From Crocinitomicaceae bacterium (lineage in GTDB: Bacteria; Bacteroidota; Bacteroidia; Flavobacteriales_D; Crocinitomicaceae), in the NCBI GenBank assembly GCA_023264075.1, contig JALQTG010000186.1, forward strand, positions 1-13,062: a DNA stretch of 13,062 nucleotides, in the 5' to 3' direction. The notes beneath the pieces are model-generated. The model worked only from the letters and a program-made list of their open reading frames with translations, had not been told where the DNA came from and ran no database searches. Both the position numbers and the translations under genes were made by a program. Positions within the stretch are counted from its first letter, which is position 1. Each line of letters begins with the position of its first letter. Positions 7,022 to 13,062 of this stretch are shown here, one piece after another.

Positions 7022-10000
7022 TTATTCTGCTGTTTCTCCAACGGTATCGCAATGCCAGTGCTTTTCCTTTTGTTTTACAAATGTTTTCGTTGGATTACCT
7101 TTTTGGTTATCGTCCAACATTTTATTGATGATGCGTGCGCGCTCCTCTCGATTGAGGTAGCGACGCATTTCATCAGTTTGATAATCGTAAATGGATTCAC
7201 CATCAATAAATACGCGTACTGCTCTCGCGTTCAAGGTCAATGGATTGTCTGTCCAAATCACGATGTCGGCATCTTTCCCCACTTTTATACTTCCCATACG
7301 GTCGTCGAGGTGTAATAGTCTTGCAGGATTCAGCGTAACCATTTTCCATGCCTCCTCCTCTGATACACCACCATACATCACTGCTTTTGCAGCCTCTTGA
7401 TTCAAGCGACGTGCCATTTCTGCATCGTCTGAATTAATCGCAACTACGACGCCTTGTTCATGCATGAGAGATGCATTGTGTGGAATGGCATCATTCACTT
7501 CGTATTTGTAGGCCCACCAGTCGGAGAACGTACTTCCTCCAGCTCCATGTTTCGCCATTTTGTCTGCCAGTTTATAGCCTTCTAAGATGTGCGTAAATGT
7601 ATTCACTGTAAATCCCATGGAATCGGCCACATGCATCAACATATTGATTTCACTTTGCACATAACTGTGACAGGAAATAAAACGCTCATTGTTGGCAATT
7701 TCTAACATAGCTTCTAATTCGAGGTCGCGCGCTGGTGGGCAAATATTTTGTTTTTCACGTTGTTTGGGAGATAACGACTCGTATTCTTTCCAGCGTTTCT
7801 CGTACTCTCTGGCACGAATAAATGCATCATAGAATACTTGCTCAACTCCCATTCGTGTTTGTGGAAAACGAACAGTATTGTAATCTCCCCAGTTGGCCTG
7901 TTTCACATTTTCACCTAGGGCAAATTTCACGAATTTGGGAGCGTCTGGGATTAACATATCTTCTGGAGCATATCCCCATTTTAATTTAATCAGAGCAGAT
8001 TGCCCACCAATCGCGTTTGCTGATCCATGCAATAATTGAGCAGCTGTTACTCCACCACTTAATTGTCTGTAAATATTAATGTCGTTATCTCGAACCACAT
8101 GACCAATACTCACTTCCGCGGAATTGGATTGGCCACCTTCATTCACGCCTTTACTGATGGCGATATGAGAATGTTCGTCAATGATTCCGGAGGTGATGTG
8201 CATTCCTTTGGCGTTTATTTCAACTGCACCAGCTGGTATGCTAAAATTGGCGCTGCCTACATAATCGATTTTTCCATCCTTAATGATCACGTTTGCATCG
8301 CGCAAGATGCCTTCTTTTTCATTGGTCCATACTGTAGCGTTGCGCAATACATAGGTTTTCTTTGCAGGAAGTATTGTATCTCCGAATGCCATATTCGGGT
8401 ACCAAATCATACGTTGCGATAATGTATCTAGTGCAATGCGTTGGTCTTTATCCTTGGATGTATCTGGTTTTTCATTTTTGATGCCTGACCAGCGTGCCCA
8501 TTTTCCATTCGGCAGTTGACCTTGACCTTCAAAAATTCCCAGTTTTTCTGTGAACTTTCCATGAAGCGTGAATGCTCCATTTAGTTTTTCGGTATTCAAG
8601 TTAAAGTGAATGCTAACATCGTGTTCGTCAATGGAGATTGTTGCTTTTACTTTGATGGTATCGTTTTTCATTGAATTGGTCACAGAATCTAGTTTCTTAC
8701 CAATAAATTGAATGGTGCCCGACGGTTTGCTTTTCGATCCTTCAATTTTGATGGAGTAGATCTCCCCGTCAATATTTAGGTTGTAACGTCCGCGAATATC
8801 CATTTCTACTAGTTTGTTCAAAATGAGTTGTTCACCCAATGTCCAAGATTCAAGGATTGTAGCATCCGTATGTAGGAAAGGATGTTTGTCGAATACGGAG
8901 AAGCTCGCGCGTTTTCCTTCTTCGAGTGTACCGAAATCTTCGAGCCCGAATAATTGAGCAGGGGTTTCGGTTAACGCTTTGAGGGCTTTTTCTGGAGCTA
9001 GTCCTCTTGCTATAGCTAAATGAAGGTGTTTCCAAAAATCACTGGCTTTTTGATGGCCTTTCGAAGTAATTGCAAACTCCATCTCATTCTTTGCTAAGAA
9101 ATATGGATTAGACGGAGCTAATTCCCAATGTTTTAAATCACTTAATGGAATTTGACGTGAAACAAAAGGATCTTTTACGTCATATGCTTCTGGGAAATCA
9201 ATAGGAATAACGAACGTTATTTTTTTGTCTTTAAATTTATTGATACGCTCGTATTCATTTCCAGCTCCAATCACTGTGAACTGTAGGTTGAATTCTTCGG
9301 CCAACTTGCTAACGCGAAGTGCCTCGAGCTGGTCATCCACCTCAAATACAAGGTGTCCATTTTTTTGTTTATTAATCGCCTCTAAAGATAGATTCACTGC
9401 GCCCTTCGCATGGTTTTTGTACCATTCCGCATCGTACATAGCTTGGCGAAATAACGCAATCGATCCCATTTGAGAACTCGGATACGTTTGACGAGAATTT
9501 CCTGTTTTAAAGGAGAAAAAGGCACCGACTTCATTACTCACTACAGCACGATGATCAGGAATATTTCCTAACGCGACTGCTGCTCCTGTACCTCGCATAA
9601 TACCATTTTGAACATGCGTTATGGCAATTCCAAATCCCATTTCCTGCATTTTTTTCGCAGATTTGGTATCTACTTTAAATAATTCAGCAGCATTTACTTC
9701 TGGTTGAATAGATTCATTCCAATAAAATGGGCCATTTTTATTCGATTCCAACTGAGGACTTGGGTTGTATGGAGTTTTTTGTGGGTCTGGCAACCCGATA
9801 TTTGCGTAGGTTTCAATGAACGCTGGAACAATGGTTTTATTCGACATATCAATAACCACAGCGCCTCTTGGTATAGTCAAAAGTGCACCTACGTTTGTTA
9901 TCCGACCGTTTTCTATAATGAGCGTTCCATTTTCAATGGTTTTTTCAGAAGAAACAATGATTCGCGCATTTTTTAAGGCGATAATTTCAGCTTTGGAATC

Positions 10001-10090
10001 CTTAACTCCATTTGTTGGAACAGGTAGTTGCCCGAAGGAAATAAGCGTGAAGAGCGTAAAAATGACTATTAGAAACCGAGCTGTGTGCAT
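7022..10090 (-). CDS. exported tandem-domain amidohydrolase (one degenerate and one intact barrel)
   Basis: This 1022-residue protein has a signal peptide (1-20, probable cut ISFG before Q21) and two amidohydrolase modules. Module one (about 36-430) has the sandwich strand NGTLIIENGRITNVGAL and the closing GTLEEGKRASFSVF (387-400), but VPAFIETYANIGL (88-100) replaces the HxH segment. A beta-rich linker (about 437-535) of repeated strands follows. Module two (about 578-975) is canonical: GIIDEHSH (635-642) with H640 and H642, SCHSY with H808, FTHILEG with H834, NSDD with D888, and the closing MGSIKVGKDADIVIW (932-946). It resembles imidazolonepropionase-like and prolidase-like amidohydrolases of Bacteroidota, which hydrolyse cyclic amides or dipeptides; the actual substrate is unknown. 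A lysine near GQSALIKLKWG (696-706) or KFVKFALGENVK (719-730) might be a carboxylated metal bridge, but this is a guess. It is the first gene of a two-gene - strand unit and acts in the periplasm. Confidence 0.88.
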   Translation of the reverse strand: MHTARFLIVIFTLFTLISFGQLPVPTNGVKDSKAEIIALKNARIIVSSEKTIENGTLIIENGRITNVGALLTIPRGAVVIDMSNKTIVPAFIETYANIGLPDPQKTPYNPSPQLESNKNGPFYWNESIQPEVNAAELFKVDTKSAKKMQEMGFGIAITHVQNGIMRGTGAAVALGNIPDHRAVVSNEVGAFFSFKTGNSRQTYPSSQMGSIALFRQAMYDAEWYKNHAKGAVNLSLEAINKQKNGHLVFEVDDQLEALRVSKLAEEFNLQFTVIGAGNEYERINKFKDKKITFVIPIDFPEAYDVKDPFVSRQIPLSDLKHWELAPSNPYFLAKNEMEFAITSKGHQKASDFWKHLHLAIARGLAPEKALKALTETPAQLFGLEDFGTLEEGKRASFSVFDKHPFLHTDATILESWTLGEQLILNKLVEMDIRGRYNLNIDGEIYSIKIEGSKSKPSGTIQFIGKKLDSVTNSMKNDTIKVKATISIDEHDVSIHFNLNTEKLNGAFTLHGKFTEKLGIFEGQGQLPNGKWARWSGIKNEKPDTSKDKDQRIALDTLSQRMIWYPNMAFGDTILPAKKTYVLRNATVWTNEKEGILRDANVIIKDGKIDYVGSANFSIPAGAVEINAKGMHITSGIIDEHSHIAISKGVNEGGQSNSAEVSIGHVVRDNDINIYRQLSGGVTAAQLLHGSANAIGGQSALIKLKWGYAPEDMLIPDAPKFVKFALGENVKQANWGDYNTVRFPQTRMGVEQVFYDAFIRAREYEKRWKEYESLSPKQREKQNICPPARDLELEAMLEIANNERFISCHSYVQSEINMLMHVADSMGFTVNTFTHILEGYKLADKMAKHGAGGSTFSDWWAYKYEVNDAIPHNASLMHEQGVVVAINSDDAEMARRLNQEAAKAVMYGGVSEEEAWKMVTLNPARLLHLDDRMGSIKVGKDADIVIWTDNPLTLNARAVRVFIDGESIYDYQTDEMRRYLNREERARIINKMLDDNQKGNPTKTFVKQKEKHWHCDTVGETAE

Positions 10091-10239
10091 GTATCGAACG
10101 TATTTATGAGGTCGAAAGTAATGAATTTAGTTGATAGTTGTTAAGTCGGAAAGTCAAAAGTCTTTCACCACCAGCTGAAAAATTTGGGGGATGATTGGGC
10201 TTAATATTCAATTTTCAAACTAGATGAAGAAAAAAAAGC

Positions 10240-10247
10240 TAATTTTG
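10240..10247 (+). promoter_or_regulatory. candidate -7 promoter element (TAATTTTG) for the cytochrome/hflX genes
   Basis: TAATTTTG fits TAnnTTTG and ends 14 bases before the ATG at 10262, within the 171-base gap between divergently transcribed genes. No good -33 TTTG is seen at normal spacing, and in an AT-rich gap such a match can occur by chance. I found no exact match on the - strand for the amidohydrolase unit. Confidence 0.3.
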
Positions 10248-10261
10248 GGAAAAATTGAATT

Positions 10262-10705
10262 ATGACAGGATTAGTACATGCGCATTCAGGATTGAGATAC
10301 ATCGCGTTACTCTTATTAGTTATTGCTTTGGTGAATGCATTTTCCAATATGAAATCAGGTAAATATGCTAAAAAGGATAAAATGATCAACCTTTTTGCTA
10401 TGGTGACCTTGCATATTCAACTTTTGATCGGATTGGTGTTGTACTTTTTTGGCGATAAAGTAGGTTTTTCGGATTGGGTCGGAGGAGGAACAGCTCCGCA
10501 TCGTTTCTTTGCTGTAGAACACATCTTAATCATGTTGTTGGCGATTGTGTTTATTACTCTCGGAAGAAAGAAAGCGGAGAATCACGCTATGGATAGCTAC
10601 AAACACAAATTGATTGTGCGGTATTATGGATTAGGATTGATCTTGATTTTCATTGCTATTCCTTGGCCATTTATTTATCCAGAACTCGGTTTAGGGTATT
10701 TCTAA
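10262..10705 (+). CDS. four-helix membrane protein, possible b-type cytochrome subunit
   Basis: This 147-residue integral membrane protein has four hydrophobic helices (about 11-27, 43-63, 84-101, 119-139). Histidines sit at or in the helices: H6 and H8 in VHAHSGLRY, H51 in TLHIQL, and H80 and H87 in PHRFFAVEH. Such placement resembles small cytochrome b561-like haem-binding proteins. The next gene, 12 bases downstream, encodes a cytochrome c lipoprotein. Together they could pass electrons between the quinone pool and the periplasm; this is inference from content and context. I recognise the protein as a type found in Bacteroidota, often given vague names, but cannot name its function. The ATG at 10262 is the first in-frame start and places the conserved-looking VHAHSGLRY at the N-terminus. 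No Shine-Dalgarno is visible. Confidence 0.8.
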   Translation: MTGLVHAHSGLRYIALLLLVIALVNAFSNMKSGKYAKKDKMINLFAMVTLHIQLLIGLVLYFFGDKVGFSDWVGGGTAPHRFFAVEHILIMLLAIVFITLGRKKAENHAMDSYKHKLIVRYYGLGLILIFIAIPWPFIYPELGLGYF

Positions 10706-10717
10706 TCGGAGTATGAA

Positions 10718-11041
10718 ATGAAGAAAGCAGGAGTCTTCTTCGTCGTTGTTTCTGGACTAATAGCACTTGGCTCATGTGAGCAACCGTCTATGGATAATCC
10801 TGAAACGGGGGAGGTTAACGGTGAAAATGTATTTCAATATTATTGCACAAGTTGCCACGGCCCAAAAGGGGATCGAATGGTGGGGCAAGCACCTGATTTA
10901 ACGAAAAGTAATATAGAAGATGACGCTATACGGAAGATGATTCTTTATGGCTCAGACAAAGGAATGGCAGCCTATCAATCACTGATTAGTGAGGAAGAGT
11001 TCCCTGCACTAGTAGAATATGTAAAATCATTGCGCAATTAA
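10718..11041 (+). CDS. cytochrome c lipoprotein
   Basis: This 107-residue protein has a lipoprotein signal peptide with lipobox LGSC (17-20), so C20 should be lipidated. A short acidic linker leads to a class I cytochrome c domain. The haem attachment site is CTSCH (43-47), with H47 as the proximal ligand, and M83 in DKGMAAY is the likely distal ligand. GSDKGMAAY and the closing helix EEFPALVEYVKSL are typical of small single-haem cytochromes of cbb3/alternative-complex type. It should be anchored to a membrane and face the periplasm, carrying one electron at a time. GGAG at 10708-10711 is a plausible ribosome site. An ATG five bases upstream of the chosen one reads into an immediate stop. 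The stop codon shares one base with the hflX start (TAATG), so translation of the two is likely coupled. Confidence 0.92.
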   Translation: MKKAGVFFVVVSGLIALGSCEQPSMDNPETGEVNGENVFQYYCTSCHGPKGDRMVGQAPDLTKSNIEDDAIRKMILYGSDKGMAAYQSLISEEEFPALVEYVKSLRN

Positions 11042-12240
11042 TGGAAGTAGGGAAGATAGCTGAAGGGGTGACTGGAGAGCGCGCTGTGTTGGTTGGTGTG
11101 ATTACACAAGAAATTACTGAGCAACAAGCGTTAGAATACATTGATGAGTTGGAGTTTTTGGCTGAAACTGCTGGAGCAGTAACTATTAAAAAGTTTTTGC
11201 AAAAGCTACCAACGCCGCATCCAAAAACCTTTTTAGGAACAGGTAAGATAGAGGAGGTGCGCCAATTTGTGGTGGAGAATGAGATCGATATGGTCATTTT
11301 TGACGATGATTTAACACCTTCACAGCTGCGCAATATTGAGCGTATTCTAGAAATGAAGATTTTGGATAGAAGTAATTTGATTCTCGATATTTTTGCTTCT
11401 AGAGCGCGTACATCACACGCCAAAACCCAAGTTGAATTAGCACAATGCGAATATTTGTTACCGCGTTTAACGCGAATGTGGACCCACTTAGAACGTCAAA
11501 AGGGTGGAATCGGTATGCGCGGACCTGGAGAAACGCAAATTGAGACCGACCGTCGTATCATCAAGCAAAAAATCAGTTTGCTCAAAAAGAAACTGGAAGA
11601 TATCGACAAACAAAAGGCGATTCAACGTGGAAATCGCGGTCAGCTAGTTCGGGTGGCGCTTGTTGGCTATACCAATGTAGGGAAGAGCACCATCATGAAC
11701 ATGATCAGTAAATCAGAAGTATTTGCTGAGAATAAATTATTTGCTACCCTTGATACAACAGTGCGCAAAGTGGTAATAGAGAATTTACCATTTTTATTAT
11801 CCGACACTGTTGGGTTTATTCGAAAGCTTCCGCATCAATTGGTGGAGTCGTTTAAGTCCACCTTAGATGAGGTGAGAGAGTCAGATGTGTTGGTACATGT
11901 TTTAGACATCTCGCATCCGAACTTTGAAGATCATTATCGGGTAGTCAATGAGACATTAGCAGAAATAGACAAAACCGATAAACCTACAATTTTGGTATTC
12001 AATAAAATTGATGCCTATACATACACTCCATTAGAACAAGACGATATTCAAGAAAAAACCTTAGCGAATTACAGCTTAGAAGAACTTCAAAAACAATGGA
12101 TGTCGCGGATGAACAATACGAAAGTTGTATTTATTTCAGCTGAGAACAAGGAGAATATTGAAGAATTTAAGTCTGTGCTTTATGAAGAGGTGAAAGCCAT
12201 TTTTCAGGAGCGATATCCATATCATAATTTCTTGTATTAA
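11041..12240 (+). CDS. hflX: ribosome-associated GTPase HflX
   Basis: HflX is a cytosolic GTPase that binds the large ribosomal subunit and in other bacteria splits stalled ribosomes, for example after heat or antibiotic stress. The 399-residue product has the N-terminal HflX domain with PHPKTFLGTGKIEEV (59-73) and DDDLTPSQLRN (88-98), the family signature GGIGMRGPGETQIETDRR (155-172), a coiled-coil linker (about 173-197) and a G domain. G1 is GYTNVGKST (209-217), the switch I threonines are in ATLDTT (235-240), G3 is DTVGF (255-259), G4 is NKID (321-324) and G5 is SAEN (366-369). All motifs are intact. The ATG overlaps the cytochrome c stop by one base (TAATG). No separate promoter is evident, so it probably shares a transcript with the two cytochrome-type genes. 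A strong hairpin follows the stop. Confidence 0.96.
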   Translation: MEVGKIAEGVTGERAVLVGVITQEITEQQALEYIDELEFLAETAGAVTIKKFLQKLPTPHPKTFLGTGKIEEVRQFVVENEIDMVIFDDDLTPSQLRNIERILEMKILDRSNLILDIFASRARTSHAKTQVELAQCEYLLPRLTRMWTHLERQKGGIGMRGPGETQIETDRRIIKQKISLLKKKLEDIDKQKAIQRGNRGQLVRVALVGYTNVGKSTIMNMISKSEVFAENKLFATLDTTVRKVVIENLPFLLSDTVGFIRKLPHQLVESFKSTLDEVRESDVLVHVLDISHPNFEDHYRVVNETLAEIDKTDKPTILVFNKIDAYTYTPLEQDDIQEKTLANYSLEELQKQWMSRMNNTKVVFISAENKENIEEFKSVLYEEVKAIFQERYPYHNFLY

Positions 12241-12250
12241 GAACAGGTAA

Positions 12251-12296
12251 AACACAAAAAAAAGGGAGCAATTGATTTGCTCCCTTTTTTTGTGTT
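12251..12296. terminator. bidirectional intrinsic terminator between hflX and odhB
   Basis: GGGAGCAA (12264-12271) pairs perfectly with TTGCTCCC (12277-12284) around a 5-base loop. An A-tract of eight (12256-12263) lies to the left and a T-tract of seven (12285-12291) to the right, and AACAC/GTGTT extend the pairing at the ends. The symmetrical layout gives a U-tract in the RNA from either strand, so it can end both convergent transcripts. It begins 10 bases after the hflX stop and ends 11 bases before the odhB stop codon. Confidence 0.93.
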
Positions 12297-12307
12297 GATC
12301 AAAATTA

Positions 12308-13062
12308 TTATAGTCCCAATAATACCTCATACGGATCTTTACCGCCGAAAATCATTCGTTCTGGGTTTTCAAGCATATCTTTTACTGCCACCAAGAAGCT
12401 TACCGATTCTTTACCATCGATAATACGGTGGTCGTATGATAGAGCCAGGTACATCATTGGACGAATCTCTACCTTTCCGTCAATCGCAACTGGTCGCTCA
12501 ACGATGTTGTGCATACCAAGGATAGCAGATTGTGGTGGGTTGATGATAGGAGTTGACATCATTGATCCAAAAACACCTCCATTTGTGATGGTGAATGTTC
12601 CTCCAGTCATTTCATCTGGAGTGATTTTTCCATCACGTGCTTTGATTGCTAGGCGCTTAATTTCCGCTTCAATTTCCGCAAGAGACATTTGCTCCGCGTT
12701 GCGCACAACCGGAACCATTAATCCTTTTGGAGAAGAAACAGCAATACCTATATCTGCGTAATTATGCATAATCATATCATCTCCATCAATCTGTGCATTG
12801 ACTGCAGGGAATAAGTTCAATGCTTCCGTACACGCTTTCGTGAAGAAGGACATAAACCCAAGGTTTACATCATGGTGTTCAGCAAATTGTTTTTTGTATT
12901 TATTTCTTAAGTCCATGATGGGCTTCATGTCTACCTCGTTGAAAGTAGTTAACATAGCCGTTTCATTTTTTACAGAAACTAAGCGCTCTGCTACTTTACG
13001 ACGAAGCATGGACATACGTTTAGCTTCTTTATCGCGCGTTCCACCCCATCCAGCAGTACTTT
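12308..13062 (-). CDS. odhB: 2-oxoglutarate dehydrogenase E2, dihydrolipoyl succinyltransferase, C-terminal part
   Basis: The frame is open to the right edge, so the N-terminal lipoyl and most of the E1/E3-binding domains are outside the window; about 250 C-terminal residues are present. The fragment starts inside the linker before MSMLRRKVAERL and covers the whole acyltransferase core. That core transfers succinyl from the lipoyl arm to CoA in the TCA cycle. The sequence closely follows the enterobacterial SucB core: NEVDMKPIMDLRNKY, DGDDMIMHNYADIGIAVSSP, TFTITNGGVFGSMMSTP and PPQSAILGMHNI. The catalytic motif DHRIIDG lies at nt 12413-12433. These features favour the succinyl enzyme over the acetyl (pyruvate) one. 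The ATG at 13015 continues an in-frame coding sequence and is not the true start. It is transcribed toward hflX and ends at the shared terminator. The gene is also called sucB. Confidence 0.93.
   Translation of the reverse strand, partial: STAGWGGTRDKEAKRMSMLRRKVAERLVSVKNETAMLTTFNEVDMKPIMDLRNKYKKQFAEHHDVNLGFMSFFTKACTEALNLFPAVNAQIDGDDMIMHNYADIGIAVSSPKGLMVPVVRNAEQMSLAEIEAEIKRLAIKARDGKITPDEMTGGTFTITNGGVFGSMMSTPIINPPQSAILGMHNIVERPVAIDGKVEIRPMMYLALSYDHRIIDGKESVSFLVAVKDMLENPERMIFGGKDPYEVLLGL

Noticed and set aside
7021..7041. Alternative upstream ATG (7039-7041) for the 426-residue amidohydrolase
   Set aside because: It would add a polar stretch before the signal peptide and overlap the preceding gene by 20 bases; the ATG at 7018-7020 starts the signal peptide directly.
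6253..9976. Several + strand open frames of 69-119 codons inside the amidohydrolase genes
   Set aside because: They lie opposite two long, well-supported coding sequences, show no recognisable domain and look like antisense shadows.
10091..10261. A - strand promoter for the amidohydrolase unit
   Set aside because: The best candidate, TACTTTCG read on the - strand at 10113-10120, has a mismatch at the conserved TTTG and no -33 element at normal spacing.
1..13062. tRNA, rRNA, CRISPR, insertion sequence or prophage signatures
   Set aside because: None seen on reading both strands; the window is densely filled with protein genes and short gaps, and the only clear structured element is the hflX/odhB terminator.

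Overview
The window looks like a chromosomal stretch of a Bacteroidota bacterium, most likely of the order Flavobacteriales. The clues are a DUF2723 membrane protein of the type common in that phylum, a TAnnTTTG promoter box, sparse Shine-Dalgarno sequences, two secreted proteins whose predicted mature N-terminus is glutamine, and protein sequences of flavobacterial character (ThiL, HflX, OdhB). I cannot fix the genus from sequence alone. I see no RNA gene, insertion sequence, CRISPR array or integrase, and no gene-free stretch longer than about 175 bases.

Left part (1-3684, + strand): the 3' portion of a DUF2723 protein, an overlapping CE4-type polysaccharide deacetylase starting at GTG, and thiL (thiamine-monophosphate kinase). 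They are packed tightly enough to be one transcription unit. The first gene runs off the left edge.

Middle-left (3685-5600, + strand): an AT-rich two-gene module with its own candidate promoter. It encodes a six-helix membrane protein with a coiled coil and a SpoIIE/PP2C-type serine phosphatase domain, followed 18 bases later by a single-domain receiver (CheY-like) protein. Both genes appear to start at non-ATG codons. No histidine kinase or anti-sigma switch genes are next to it. This is the best candidate for an undescribed signalling unit here.

Centre (5740-10090, - strand): two exported amidohydrolase-family proteins encoded back to back with one base between them. Together they carry three amidohydrolase-like barrels. 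Only the C-terminal barrel of the 1022-residue protein keeps the expected metal ligands; the other two have lost the HxH motif. They probably work as a periplasmic complex or pathway of unknown substrate.

Right part (10262-12240, + strand): a four-helix membrane protein with conserved-looking histidines, a small cytochrome c lipoprotein, and hflX (ribosome-associated GTPase), closely spaced or overlapping. A strong bidirectional hairpin terminator (12251-12296) separates hflX from the convergent odhB/sucB gene (E2 of 2-oxoglutarate dehydrogenase, - strand), which runs off the right edge.
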